DNA of 64,000 bases, from the NCBI RefSeq assembly GCF_964199755.1, contig NC_133897.1, forward strand, positions 115,267,579 through 115,331,578. Direction: 5' to 3'. The position numbers and the translations under genes are program-made. Origin of the DNA: Larus michahellis (taxonomy: Eukaryota > Chordata > Aves > Charadriiformes > Laridae). The notes below the pieces were generated by a model. That model was not told where the DNA came from and ran no database searches. It saw nothing but the letters and a program-made list of their open reading frames with translations. Shown in pieces: positions 1 through 12,023 of this stretch (positions are counted from its first letter, which is position 1; each line of letters begins with the position of its first letter).

Positions 1-19
1 AGATTCTATGATTCTATGA
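1..19 (+). mobile_element. 3' tip of a CR1 LINE cut by the window edge
   Basis: The first bases read as two copies of the octamer-type tail ATTCTATG, the 3' terminus of avian CR1 elements in sense orientation. The same tail ends the clear CR1 copy at 28.0 kb. The body of the element would lie to the left of the window. Only 19 bases are visible, so the call rests on the tail motif alone. Confidence 0.6.
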
Positions 20-2706
20 AACTCATCTTCAGTGTGAGGAAAAATTCCTTGGCACCATCGTGCTTTCATCGCAGTAACCTTTGGTAGTCAATATCCATTA
101 GCTATTTTCCTTCTGTCTTATTATAAATCTGAATTAAAATCTCAAATTCTTCTCCAGTAACCTGCTATATTAGCTTTATTATAGGCATGAAATTTAGTCA
201 ATAATGTTCTAATTCAGGTGAGCACTTAATGGTTACGTTTAAAAGTAATTTTGTTCTTTTAGATGTTTTACCGAGCAAGGTAAATTTTATGGAAAGAGTC
301 TAAAACGTATTAAAACCAGTTTTGTAAATAACATAGAGATGTGAAAGTTTCTCTTATCAAGCTAAAAGGTTGTGGAATAAATGCTAAGTGACAAGTCTGA
401 CTGTAATATTAATTTTGAAGGCACAGTACGTCCTCTGAACTGGCACAGCCACAGGATTATCGAAGAAATGGTAACACTAAAACACATGGTTGACCTTCTT
501 CCCAAACTGCTGATCACGCTTTTAAGGCTTTATGTTTTCCTGCACAGGTGTCAGGCTCAGCTCTCTGCTGGGGTGGATCACGGGGCCCCCATCAAAATCT
601 GTGCCGTACACCCCTTTACACTACCCACGACTCTGGCATATGGCGTGTATGGCACGGGATGGGCAGGTGTGGTGGAGAGCAGCCGGGAAAGATTTTTAGC
701 ACATAAATTCGTCTGTGAAAAACAGACTGACAAAACGAGTCTTAACCACTGCAAGCAAGACAGCCTGCTAGATCAGATGTGTAAGGTGTAGCGTAGTGGG
801 AGACAAATTGCCATAAAGAAGTCACAGAAAAAGTTACAGCTTTCACTAAAATAATACATGCATGGAAATGTGTATCAATTTTTATTCTTTAGGGACTTTA
901 TATATTCTTTAGTCTTTACAGAAGTAACGCTGAAGTCAGAAGGCCTTCCTGCAGACCCTTCCTGCATTGTTAATATTCCAGGATACAATCCTGCTGCTCT
1001 TTACAAGCTCTTTCCTATTGCCTCGCTGGAGTGATGACCGTATGATGACCATCCAGTATTGCTCATAAAAAGCACATTAATAACAGGTAGGGTTTTGCTG
1101 TGTAGTTAGATTTTTGTTCTTCACACCTAGTCTCCACATTAATATTCGGGTTAGAAATCATAAGTAAAGCAGGTGGCTGCCTTCTGTGGGGCCAGCTTTC
1201 AAAAGGGGACAAGCCGTATCTTTTCCGTGCAGATTCACTGTCTCTCCAGCAACATTTGAAAAATTATGGCTTTAGTTTTGGAAAGCTTTTATGCTCCACT
1301 CATACAACTAAGAAAGATGCTACTGGTGTCAAAGAAGAACTGAACTTAGATATATCCGCTTCACTGTTTTGGCAATTGCATGCATTTGCTTTTACTGTGT
1401 GGAGTTAGTAAATCATATAAAAGAGGTCAAATATGTAAATATATTTGTAGTTGTTGAGTCTAATTGACGCTATTCTGCATTTCTTAATGCATTACCTATT
1501 GTTTGCAGGATCTAGTCCATTCTTCAGCTCATTTGAAGTCTTTTGTTTTTTTTAAGTAGGGCCCTCATGAATGTTAATAATCTCTTTCTTTCTATAATAA
1601 GTAAGAAGCCTATTTGAGGTCCTGTTTTAATCATTAGTTTTGATCCTTTTATTTAAAAATGAAAATTAACTTTAAAAAAAAAGATTCCACATTGATACTC
1701 ACCTGAGACAAACATTATCTCTCTAAGGAATTATCATCTTCTGTCTTTCAGTCACTAATGGGAAGGGGCTGGACTAATTTTCTGGATTTTTTTAATGATG
1801 CATGTACCAGTTGCTTTTCCGAAAACTTTTGCAGCTGTCAGGAGCTTAAACTCTTCCTCTCCAGAGCTGGAAATCTGTGGTCTAGTCAAGGAGAATAGTA
1901 TGGTCTGAAAACATGTGTAAGTCCATTAGATACTCCTGCTTCAAGTACATATTTTTTTAATATAACATTTGGTGCAGATTATCGATCATCAGTATGTGCA
2001 ATGGTCCTTTTGTAACTGATCCATGATCCGTGCTGTAAAATCACATATGGCAACCTAACGGGTTGCAGTAGTAACTGTAGCGGTAACAGTAAATGCCATA
2101 GAGAAATGCCATAGTCAAAATATAATGGCTGCCAGGAGGCACTTTTACAAATTTTCTGATCCTCAGAATGTTTTCAGCTCACTTGTCATCTTTATTTTCC
2201 CCACTATAAAAGCCTAAGCTTTAAAGAAAATAGTAAAATAGCATGCTCTGCTGAATTTCTTAGGTTTGTGGCAGCTCATGTGGAAATAAAACCAGCCTCA
2301 CCTACAGCTGGACCTGGCCCTCCCTGTCCATCCTTAGCCCACCTGTGTCAGCAGATGCAGCGCAAGCCCCGTAAATCACAGTGCCTGCCTTAGCACCAGC
2401 TCTGACTCCCAGCCCATCCAGCCAAACTGGGACAAAGGAGTCCCCAAAATAACCTTGACAGCGGACATTTCCAGCAGCGGTGTGCCCAAACTCTCACAAT
2501 TCGGAGCGCGTCCTTCACAAAGCAGGGCTAAAAGCAGGCACTGCCCCCGCAGCCCAACTCTTTCATGGGATATCCACCCCCGGGGCGAGGACCGCTGGAG
2601 GTCCTGCACTGTGTTTTGAGCTCCCACTGCTGCACCAGGGCTAAAACACAGGTACAGTTACTATAGCAAAGTGCAATTATAAGCCCTCACTATTTCACAT
2701 TGTTTT

Positions 2707-2729
2707 AAAAAAAAAAAAAAAAAAAAAAA
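2707..2729. repeat. A23 homopolymer
   Basis: An uninterrupted run of 23 A followed by a short CA-rich and purine-rich tail. It could be a retroposon tail, but no recognisable element body precedes it and no target-site duplication was identified. Length in the assembly may be inexact. Confidence 0.85.
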
Positions 2730-4844
2730 CACACAAGGAAAAAAGGAAGGAAAGAAAACCAAGACAGAAGTCAAAAGCTAGGGAATCTGCAATTCACATT
2801 TATAAGATTCCGATCTGTCAGCTCATCCCAAACTCAGGGGGATCTGAATCCTTCCCTCCTCCCCTCTCCCTACATATCAAGGCTTTCCTCCCACCTCCCA
2901 GGGCTACGCACACTTCCCACCTCAGCTCTTACCACAAGCTTCCCTCCGCTTCCACAAACCGTGTGCGGGAGAAGGCAAAAACGGGGGAGCTGCCATGCCG
3001 TGCTTCGGGTATCTGAGTCCTTAGCATTGCAATGGGGTAGTGAGAGGCAGGGGCTGACAGGGGATATGCCAAATAAATACTCCAAATAAACATTCATCTG
3101 TCTTTAACTATGAGGCACCTGTTTGCTGAGAGGATTAAGGCATACATTTCTGTCCCCCTGCGTTGCTAGACTTCTTCTGTGAGCGTTGGCACAGAAATGC
3201 GGGCTAGAATTTTCACCTTCAAATTGGAGCTATTTTTGTGGTATCAGTGAAAAAGCCCAGATTACAAACAACCAGCTCAGACTACAGATTCACAATTTCC
3301 ACCGTCAAATTAAAAAAGGTTCAGTCAGACATGACAAAAAGCATTTTCTACGGGCTTCATGAACACGTTCATAAGGGAGGATGGCTTTTCAACAAACTGA
3401 AAAGGGACATATTTAAGGCAAATGTAATAAAACTTTGCTGCTTTGATACCGTATATCATCCTGAAGGGATTTATCATGTCACTGGGGTAGAGAGCGTTGC
3501 TTCTCTTGAAGCGTTTCCACAGACAGCCCCAGGAAATCAAGCTGCGACACACATCTGGGTAGCTCCGTACACAAATGGCACCGCACTTAAAGATGAGGAG
3601 TTGGCAAGAAAAAAGCAGTAGTCCATGCATGATTACTCATTTCTGCAAACTCTCAGTTCAATAAGAACAGCTAAAGTCAGGTAAGAGGGATTTTTGGCAT
3701 CAAATGTTGGGGTTTTTTTCATGCCACAGACAGTCCAGACGCAAAACCTTACCCAGAGAACCACCTAAAGGACAGTAAACTAATATTTTACCATTTCAAA
3801 AAAGCTGCCAAAACACACATCTTCAAAAAGCATAGAAGGAAATGTGAAACACTAGTAGCATGGCATGATCCAGTGTTTGCACTAAAATAACAGGTGTGGA
3901 AGATAAATATGTTCAGAGAAATCAGAACAGCTTAAAAAATTCATCAGGCTGGAAGTATTTAAGCAGCTGAAAGAGTTATTCATACAAATTAGATGTTGCT
4001 TTACTGTTTATGCCTAAAGGAAGAAAGGTTTCATAACTTTGTGGGAGAAGCTGTGTAGCTCCAAGGTTGCAATACACATCTTTTTCAGGCTGTTTTTCAA
4101 GAAGAGCCCTAATTGATAGTGGGATGGGACTCTAGCTGGCTTTATGGGAGACTGATTTAAGCGCTGTAGGTTACATGATGTTGCAGTTAGATAAGGCTGC
4201 TCCCTACAGGAAGCCAAAGTTCGCAGAGTTCTAGGGTCGCTGCAAATTGAAATCGTTTTTACGGGTCAGGTAAGCACTCTCTGTTAAGATACTATATTTC
4301 TTTTCTGCCGAAACACAGGAGGACTGTACAGTTAGAAGCAGCCTTCTTGTTTGTGAGATGTTTTTCTGGGTTTTTCAGAGCCGGAAAGAAAAAAAAAGTC
4401 ATTTATTCTTGGCTACCTTTCTGGGGCCACACACACGCACTGCCTGTCCGGCTGCTTGCTCGCTTTGTGCTTCTTTCCACCCACAAGCTAATGCAGAGCT
4501 TCAATCAAATCAATGCCCCGTTTCCTGTTTTTGCAACCAGTTTCCAGTGAAAGCCCTCTAGCCACATGGCCGAGCTTCCAATCCAGCCTTCCTATATTGT
4601 GTTGCACCTTGGGCGGTGGCTCGTCTTGTTTCAATTACCACTAAACAAATGAGGCTTTAATTTCTCTTTCATTTCGGTTGAAAGAAAGACGATCAGCATG
4701 CCCTTCCACTTCAGTGTGGTCTGTGATTGTCCAGACTTCACACTTGCAGGCAGCCACCACTCCTGTCACACAACACAACATGCCTCTTGCATATTCAGGT
4801 CAACCAGATCAAGGACAGATGTTTCTCTGGTTTTACTGCGCTTT

Positions 4845-4915
4845 TGGCCTGGACTGATGAGCCATTATAGGCCAGAATGGCCGACCCACAATACTGCCAT
4901 CTCCTTCATCTTGAC
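4845..4915 (-). mobile_element. Possible ancient CR1-like 3' fragment
   Basis: The segment has the wording 'attataggccagaatgg' followed by a 'ccatctccttcatcttgaca' block. This recalls the antisense 3' region of old reptile and bird CR1 copies. The match is by eye and heavily decayed. It could be chance. Confidence 0.25.
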
Positions 4916-5289
4916 ATAGCTTTCTGATTGGAAATTGTCTAATTTGTTCTAATTTGAAACATGGGAGCATACACATTCCATCCCAAACTTCGAACAGAAA
5001 TACTTTTATTTCAAACTGAAGAATATACCTACTTTGCATCACTAATTGGGAGATCCGTGTGGATTTATTTAATTTTTCAGATTAATGCAATCATAAATTG
5101 GATGGCAATGGATGAAAAAATATTCTTTCTTCTACAAGCATAATATGGTTTTAATACACTGGTATGTTGTTGATGATGTGTAACATATTTTCTTCCATCG
5201 AAGTCAGAAAATGGAATTTCAGTGGAGTATTTTGCTGTTTTCTTATTGAGAAGTAGGAAGAGTGCCGCTCTGTGGGGCAACTGAATTAG

Positions 5290-6465
5290 TCACAGAATCA
5301 CAGGGTGGCTGAGGTTAGAAGGGACCTCTGGAGGTCACCTGGCCCAACTCTCCTGCTCAAGCAGGGCCACCCGGAGCCACTTGCCCAGGATCATGTTCAG
5401 ATGGCTTTTCAATATCTCCAAGGAGGGAGACTCCAAAACCTCTCTGGGCAACCTGTGCCATTGTTCAATCACCATCACTGTAAAAAGTGTGGGGAGGGTT
5501 GTGTTCAGGTGCAATTTCATGTGTTTCCATTTGTGTCCATTGCCTCTGGTCCTGTCACTGGGCACAACTGAAAAGAGCCTGGTTCCCTCATCCTCATTCA
5601 GGTATTTATACACGTGGGAAAGATCCCCCTGAGCCTGCTCTTCTCCAGGCTGGACAGTCCCAGTTCTCAGCCTCCCCTGATGCCTCAAAAGCCAGCATCC
5701 CTTAATGATCTTCAGGGGCCTTTGATGCACTCTCTCCAGTGAGTCCATGTCTGGGAGCCCAGAAGGTGACCCAGCACTCCAGCTGTGGCCTCACCAGTGC
5801 TGAGCAGAGGGGAAGGATCACCTCCCTCGACCTGCTGGCAACACTCCTCCTAATGCAGCCCGGGATACCATTGGCTTTCTTTGCTATGAGGGCACCGGCT
5901 GACCACCAGCTTGTTACCCACTAGGACCTCCAGGTCCTCTTCTGCAGAGCTGCTTTCCAGCTGATCAGCCCCCAGCCTGTACTGGTGCCTGGGGTTGTTG
6001 TTCCCCAGGTGGAGGACTTTGCATTTCTCCTTATCGAACTTCACGAGATTCTAATCTCCGTCCTGTCGAGGTGCCTCTGGATGGCAGCACAATCCTCTGT
6101 TGTACCAGCCACTTCTCCCAGTTCTGTGTCACCTTCAAACTTGCTGAGGGTGCACTCTGCCCCATCGTCCAGATCATTAATGAAGATGTCACACAGTATT
6201 GGTCCCAACATCAAGCCCTTGGGTACACCTCTAGTGATTTGCCCCCAGCTGGACCTTGTGCCATTGATCACAACCCTCTGGGCCTAGGCATTCAGGGAGT
6301 TTTCTGTCCACCTCACTGTCCTCTTATCTAACTCATACATCAGCAGCTTACCTATGAGGGTCTTACAGGAAACAATGTCAAAACACCTTACTAAAGCCAA
6401 GGTAAACAACATCCACTGCTCTCCCCACATCCACCAAGCCAGTCCCCTCATTGTAGAAGGCTGTC
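5290..6465 (-). mobile_element. CR1 LINE, 5'-truncated, minus strand
   Basis: A roughly 1.2 kb CR1 (chicken repeat 1) non-LTR retrotransposon copy in antisense. The low-coordinate end starts with the reverse complement of the octamer tail (TCACAGAATCAC) and continues through the 'agggacctctggaggtcacctggcccaa' type 3' UTR. It then covers the ORF2 C-terminal region and, towards 6465, the reverse-transcriptase palm region. A full-length CR1 is about 4.5 kb, so most of the 5' part is missing, as is usual for target-primed insertion. The frame is broken several times, which marks it as inactive. The upper boundary near 6465 is approximate because similarity fades. Confidence 0.93.
5335..6271 (-). 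pseudogene. Decayed CR1 ORF2 (reverse transcriptase and C-terminal region)
   Basis: Three minus-strand open pieces belong to one former ORF2. 6271-6041 carries the palm segment with the PKGLMLGPIL and FINDLDDG blocks. 6044-5850 carries the KVLHLGNNNPRHQYRLGA block. 5748-5335 carries the C-terminal region with RTRGNGHKWKHMKLHLN and WHRLPREVLESPSLEILKSHL. The pieces lie in different frames, so frameshifts separate them. The catalytic box, normally with paired aspartates, reads FEGD (about 6128-6139), so the active site is lost. The enzyme once copied CR1 RNA at a nicked target site; this copy cannot. No full-length product is possible. Confidence 0.85.
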
Positions 6466-6885
6466 AGTCCACTTGAAATGTCAAATAATGTATTTCTTGC
6501 TACTCTTTTCGGGGGTCAAGCTATGGAGGCTGCAAAACCAGCATTTCATATGACGGGATCCTAATTCACCGTAATTAATTTAAAGTCTTTCCTGCACAAT
6601 TTGATAGATACGCACTACAGATTGTTATTATTCTGAAATTCATTGAAATTATTCACTAAATAAGGAGACAATCAATAAGCAAGGAAAACTCAGGTGACAT
6701 AGCAATGGCTCTGCCATTTTTTGTTAAAAAATTGCAAATGACATTTTCTTATCAACAGTGAAAAATTGCTCTTGTGACGTGGGGAAAGAATGATGCTAAA
6801 GTAAATTCCTTTCGCTGAACGAAAACATGGTTCAGGATGAATTTAAAATATTAGACGGCATGATGTGGACACCTAATTACAGTCA

Positions 6886-6935
6886 TAGCTAGCTATAAAC
6901 GACCAGTTAGATCATCTAGTCAAGTCCCCTGACGA
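6886..6935 (-). mobile_element. Possible old CR1 3' fragment
   Basis: The block 'gatcatctagtcaagtcccctg' resembles the antisense form of the CR1 3' end (gatcatctagtccaaccccc), but flanking similarity is poor and the octamer tail is not evident. Confidence 0.3.
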
Positions 6936-9360
6936 TGCTAAATTGAATTTTCATGCATTTTGTATTGTTTTAGGCAGCCTGGGCACTTGGAGTAAATGTG
7001 ATAAACATATTTTTAAATAAAAGTAATTCTGCGGTGTCTCAGGAGTCTGGAGAGAGAGAGAAAGAATTATTCTATCAAACCACTCTGTGTTGATACTTCA
7101 GGTTAGCCTCATTTCAGCTTTACAAGTAAAAGCTGTCAAGCTTTAAAGGAGGCCTCACTGCACAAAGAAATCAATGATAAAGTGCACATTGATTTCAATA
7201 AATCTGTTTCAGTCCCAAAACCATATATTTGCTGGGGCAGGGACACTGCCTCTTTCTGTCTTTTTGTCTTTCAAACATCGTGTGTGCTGATAGTGTAAAA
7301 ATAAAGCTGTGGGTAGCTCTAATCTCAGATAATAATGACCTCTGATTTGAGAGCAATCCTCAGGGACCGGCAAATTATAACAAACCCTGCCCTGGTCCTT
7401 CTAACAAACCCCATCGATTTAAAATGACCCGGCGTGAGCAAAGCTGCTTCTGTGGTGTATAGTTTCATTTGCTGGAAAAGGAGCATTTAAACAAGTGCTC
7501 TTGGGTTTTCCTGTAAGCAGGGAAGTTGTCGGACCAGAAAACTTTTCAGGAACCGATTTGCACGGCACGGGAGCGAGGATCCGTGCCGCAGTGGAAGGTC
7601 TGCGGGATGCCCTTGGAGGGCAGAGGATGGCAGGGACCATGCAGAAAGGCCTTTCCTCAGAGAAAGCGCCAACTGCACAGTATATTACTGTAGTATTTAT
7701 TACTGCAGTATTTATTACTGCTTTTATGTGAACCCAAACTTAATTGTAAATCTGTGCCTCTGGCCTCATCCTCAGAGCACAGAGCTGAAGAAGGGCTGGA
7801 CTGCTCCTTCAGAGCTTGAAGAACAGCCACCGCTAGGCAACCTTCTCCCACGACTTGGTCTCCCGGCAGCGTGCTAAAAAGCAGTGGCAGATGAAGCATT
7901 ATTAATTAGGTTCATTTAAAGTAAAAAAACAAAACAAAACAAAAAAACACGACTGCCACACAAATAATACGGAGGGCCCATAAAAGTTTGGATATATGAG
8001 GCCAGCTCACGCTAGGAAGTACTGATATGTGTGGGAATAATTATGCTCTCTGGTGTAAATGGGTCTTTAGAGTGATCCTGTAAATACTTCCCCTCGTTCA
8101 TCACCCGGCGCTCACAGGCTCTGCTCTCTCCTGAGCCGCCCCCCTGGGGCTTCCATGTTCGCATCACGGTCAGAGACGTATGTCCTCTCTGTCGCAAGGT
8201 TTCAACTTTATGTCACCTATTACCACAGGTTGTCATACCTGTTACCATAAATCAGATTAACATTCTCCTAATGCCGCTTCTGTGAGGGAACCTTCGCCAA
8301 GGAATTTCAGAGAGGGGTGCTTAGGATGGCAATTTTAGTAAGGAGAGATGCCTGTACAACGTGCTGAAAGCATTAACCACAATATAAGCAAAGCAAAAAA
8401 AATGCCTAGAGCAGTTACAGCCTATTGAGTAAATACGTAACGAATGTATGAAAGCCACCTCCTGAAACGTGGCTTTGGAAATATGAGCAGAGAGTACCGG
8501 AGGAGGGTCAGCGTGATTTATTTCTGTTTTACCTGCCCCAGAACACTCTCATTTCCTGATGAACACAATGACTTGGCACAACTTGAAGCCCGGCAAGTCA
8601 GATTTCTCTCAGCAGACATCCTGATCACTCTGATGGATATTTTAGGAAGTTGCCATTAGTTCCTTTAATTAATGCCTCCCCGACAGGGACTGGCGTGGCC
8701 TTTTCCCACATCAGCGGAACAAAATATGCTTTGGCCATTTTGTCCAATAAAGACGGGCCGGGCGATTGCTTCCGAATTGCCTGAAGCCAGTTCCCCCAAA
8801 CCCCCAGGTACCGGCTGCCATCCGTGGCAGAGCACCAGCTTCCCCTGAGAGCCTTCCCACCCCTAGCACTTTTTTTATACCATTTTTTCTACACACTTCG
8901 TTTCTTCCCAGAGGCCCCTCGACCTTAGAATGGGTAAGAAACCCATTATACCATGGGGTGCATCATCATTCCTTTCTGCAATAGCCAGTGGAAATCTGCA
9001 TGGCGTGATTCAAACCACTTTCCCGCTCACAGTTTCACTCCTTGCCTCACAGCCCTTCTCCAGCTGGGAAGCCCAGCCTCACAGTCCCCAGCTGGAGCCG
9101 TGTCCCCCCAGTGTGACAATGCCAGCTCTCGGCTGGTGGACACCCGCTGATGCATCAGCCAGGGCTGTGTCCCAGCTCCCGGTTCCCAGTCTCCCCTGCC
9201 ATAGACTGGGGACTTTAGTTTCTATGAATGCTTTGCCAAACAGCAGAAAAATCAAGTCAGGCCATTTAACTAAATTTTGCCTCTGGCTCTTTGAGCCCAT
9301 CACGTCTTGCATATCAATTGGCAAAGCTGTAAAAGTCAATAACTGTACATAGCTCCCCAG

Positions 9361-9389
9361 TTAATAAATAAATAAATAAATAAATAAAT
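9361..9389. repeat. (TAAA)n microsatellite
   Basis: About seven tandem copies of the TAAA/AAAT tetramer in a perfect array. It is a likely length-polymorphic locus and has no coding role. Confidence 0.9.
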
Positions 9390-10872
9390 GCAGACGTCCA
9401 GGAAATTTGCTTGCCACACAACTCCCTTCGATAGCAGGATATTCTCGCTGAGCCAACCTAAGCATAACTTATCGCAGAAAGTTATCTTGCGTGCCGAACA
9501 AAAAAAAATTTTCCTCGTTGGAACTTCAACCTTTGCCACTGGCGGCTGGCACCCCCGTGCCCCTGTCGCGAGGAGATCCCCCCCACGGGTATCCTTTGAA
9601 CTCTGAAAACTACGAGTGGTGGATTTCAGCAATAATTTGCACCGCGGGCAAACTTCAGGCCGAGGTGCCAGCAGGCGCTGTTGGCTGAGGGCCAAGGGAC
9701 GCCGGAGACCTTCTCACCCCAGCCCGGCGCTGCTGCGTTTGGGAGGGAGCCCGCCCGGGAAGACAGCCTTCCCTGCCACCAGGCAGAGGGATTTGCCAGG
9801 CCTTAAGCGCCGGTGCAGCATAGCCGTCAGACTTTCTAATTACGGCGATTCTGGCTGCCTCCCACGGGGAGATAAGTCAGCCTTGTGGTGACTTACAGAC
9901 CTCTTTAGGGTCAGGTATAAGCTTGGCGTTAATGACTTAGGCATGACACCCAAAGTGGCTGGCCTGGGGAACACTCTTCCCATCACCCGGTGGGACGTCT
10001 CACAATCACTTTGCCCAAGACAAGCAATGCCTGAGCTGTTCTGGCTCTTCCTCGGTGTGCTTTTCTCCAGGAAATTTCCTGCTTTTGCGTGGGTATCCCC
10101 ATCACCTCCAAATCTGGCTGAGGGTTTCCCATCCTGGGAAGCTTTCATTCCCAGACCTGTGACCTCACTTCTCCAGGGGTGGTCGCTCCCAAATCCAAGG
10201 GGGGATTCCCACTATCTGGAAACTGCCTTTTCACACTCCTGCCAGTGCAGCTGTATTATCATTTCTGTCCCACACCTCCTACACACTGTCCTTCCCTGTG
10301 TCTAGAGCACTCTCGTGCAAGGGCTACCTATAATTTAAACAAAACAAAAAAGGCAGAAAATTGCTATGGGCCATTGAGGGAAGGAGACCGGTAGGATGGG
10401 GATCTCGCGTTTTCTGACTCGGGAAGCCCCGGGGCTGCTCACCCGGCCCCGTCCCTCCGCTGTTGCGAAGAAGTTGGTGGTTCCCCCGGGTCTGTCCCGC
10501 AGCGCTGGCCCGGTGACACGGCGCCCGGGCCACCGCTGCCGCCTCGGGGCATTAACCGCCGGGTTTGGCTCGTTCGGACCGGGCGGCAGAGCCTGCATCG
10601 CGCCCTCTCGGCGCCGGCGCCGGGCTCCTCGTACGCCTGATGGCACAAAGTAGCGCCGCGGAACCGAACCACTTTTATAATTTTCCCATTTTTTTTTCCC
10701 CTAAGAAAGAGGAAAAAAGAAAAAAAAAGGACCGCGGAGAGGGGGTGGCAGGATAAGCCGATACCCTGCACCGCTCCTCGCCTGCTCCCCTCCGCCAGCT
10801 CCGCGGGCGGAGGGGCTCCGGTCCCCCCGCTTCCCACCGCTCCCCGGCCGCCCCCGCCGGGGCTCCGGGCGG

Positions 10873-10925
10873 GCGGAGGCGGGGCGGCGGCGGCGGCGCC
10901 AATGGGGATCCGGGGGGGGCGGGCC
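10873..10925 (+). promoter_or_regulatory. CCAAT box flanked by GC boxes
   Basis: GCGCCAATGGGG (10897-10908) is a good NF-Y type CCAAT box. GGCGGGGCGG-like GC boxes lie immediately upstream and a GGGGCGGGCC box just downstream (to 10925). This cluster is typical of a TATA-less CpG-island core or proximal promoter and would place transcription starts downstream, before the donor after 11113. The sites are visible; their use is inferred. Confidence 0.55.
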
Positions 10926-11107
10926 GAGCCGTGCGGGGCCGAGCCGTGCCGTGCGGGCTGCCGGACTCCGTTGGGCGCTGCAGGTGGGAGCCTGGCTCCG
11001 CGGCGGCGCGTAACTTCGGCGGGCCGGGGCTGTCGGCGCCAGCCTTCCCCGGCGGAGAGCGGGAGGAGGCGCCTCCCACAAGCGGCGGAAAACACCTCCC
11101 GGGGCAG

Positions 11108-11119
11108 GCTCAGGTGAGG
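11108..11119 (+). other. Candidate splice donor in CpG island 1 (exon end 11113)
   Basis: CTCAG|GTGAGG matches the vertebrate donor consensus well (CAG|GTRAG). It lies about 210 bases downstream of the CCAAT box, a sensible distance for a short non-coding first exon. An alternative donor lies after 11786. Confidence 0.45.
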
Positions 11120-11705
11120 AGCCGCCGTACCTCGCTCCCCCGCCATCGCTTACCCCGGGCCGCTTCTCCCCTCCGCCCGGCCCGGCTCGGCTCGGCGCAA
11201 CGGGGCCCGCCGGGTCGCGATGCGCAGGGGGACCGCCGAGCTGTCCTTGGCTTGAGGTCAACGGGGAGGGCCGAGGGGCGTGCGCTGCTGCCCCGGCCGC
11301 CCCCGCTGCGCACCGCACCGCTCCGCTCCGCAGGGTCTGCGGCGCGGGGTCGCCTCTTCCCTTTCCCCGGGCTCCGCTTTTTCCTTTTAGCTGTTTGGGG
11401 TGTCCGCCCTCCCCCCCCCCAACCCCCCCGCCCCTTCCCCGCCGCGGGTTGTTTCGGGGTGCCCTCGGGCAGGGCTCGCCCCGTCTCCGGCGGCGGAGCG
11501 GGCTGCGCGGCGCGGTGCGGTGCGGTAGTGCCGCAGGCGGGTACGGCTCTGTGCCGGAGCCTGTCCCTCAGCCGCCCTTCCCGCCTCTCCCCCTCTCTTT
11601 CCCCTCCGCGGAGGAGCGCGGCATCTCCGGCAGAGGGGTTTTGGGGGGGCGCAGAGGCGGCCGCAAAGTTACGCGGGGCTTTGCGCGGCGGGGGCGGCTG
11701 CGGAA

Positions 11706-11722
11706 GGGGGGGGGGGGGGGGG
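11706..11722. repeat. G17 homopolymer in CpG island 1
   Basis: An uninterrupted run of 17 G, followed by further G-rich sequence (GGTGGTGGAGGGGGCGGGG). It can form G-quadruplex structure and is hard to sequence, so the exact length may be unreliable. It also shifts any open frame that crosses it. Confidence 0.85.
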
Positions 11723-11779
11723 TGGTGGAGGGGGCGGGGGGAGCCGCGCTGCGCAGGCTGGAGCGCGGCCGCGGGAGCA

Positions 11780-11792
11780 TCTGCGGGTAAGC
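11780..11792 (+). other. Candidate splice donor in CpG island 1 (exon end 11786)
   Basis: CTGCGG|GTAAGC is a strong GTAAG-type donor on the plus strand. It lies about 60 bases downstream of a GC-rich promoter-like block (GGGGGCGGGGGG near 11730) and an NRF1-like site (11750-11757). CpG density falls after it, as often seen at the end of a first exon. It may serve a transcript starting inside the island. There is no recognisable start codon context, so the exon is probably 5' UTR. Confidence 0.5.
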
Positions 11793-11999
11793 TCAGCCGG
11801 TGCTAATGGGGGGAGTGTGTAGGGGGCTGAAGCCCGTTTTTGGGGTGGTTTAGTGTGGGCTTGGGGCCAGTCCTGATGAAGCCGCAAGGTTTTGCGGGCG
11901 GGCGGCGGGGTCGGTGCGTCTTTAGCGTTAAAAATGTTTAATAGTGGATATTTATGAGGTGTGTACCCCCCCCCCCTTTCTCTACCTTTTCGTATGTTG

Positions 12000-12023
12000 A
12001 AAAAAAAAAAAAACAAAAAAAAA
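12000..12023. repeat. A-rich homopolymer tract
   Basis: A14, one C, then A9, following a pyrimidine-rich C8/T block. Simple sequence with no element body recognised beside it. Confidence 0.8.

Larger units (their letters stand above)
20..5289. other. Non-coding stretch, no gene seen
   Basis: AT-leaning sequence with stop codons in all frames. Open frames at 381-791 (+) and 3238-3621 (+) show no recognisable domain and no splice or promoter context, so they are not called. It contains an A23 run (2707-2729), a short tandem duplication of AAATGCCATAG (about 2092-2115) and a possible very old CR1-like scrap at 4845-4915. It is consistent with intron or intergenic DNA. Confidence 0.6.
6466..10384. 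other. Non-coding stretch, no gene seen
   Basis: AT-leaning DNA up to about 7.3 kb, with more mixed composition towards CpG island 1. It holds a possible old CR1 scrap (6886-6935), a short tandem repeat of a 16-base 'gtatttattactg' unit (about 7680-7722), an A/CA-rich tract (7923-7950) and a TAAA microsatellite (9361-9389). Open frames here (for example 8930-9352, 9336-9695 and 9943-10305) lack recognisable domains. Confidence 0.55.

Noticed and set aside
381..791. 136-residue plus-strand open frame near the left edge
   Set aside because: No recognisable family, no codon-like regularity and no splice context; treated as chance.
10671..10684. TATA-like TTTTATAATTTT upstream of CpG island core
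   Set aside because: It is AT-rich in an otherwise GC-rich setting and could act on the minus strand, but neither strand has a supporting initiator or exon, so it is only mentioned under the island.
10439..11806. Long open frames on both strands across CpG island 1 (up to 291 residues)
   Set aside because: Low stop-codon density in very GC-rich DNA produces such frames. They are Ala/Pro/Gly/Arg-rich, overlap on both strands and show no domain; the frame crosses likely splice donors and a G17 run.
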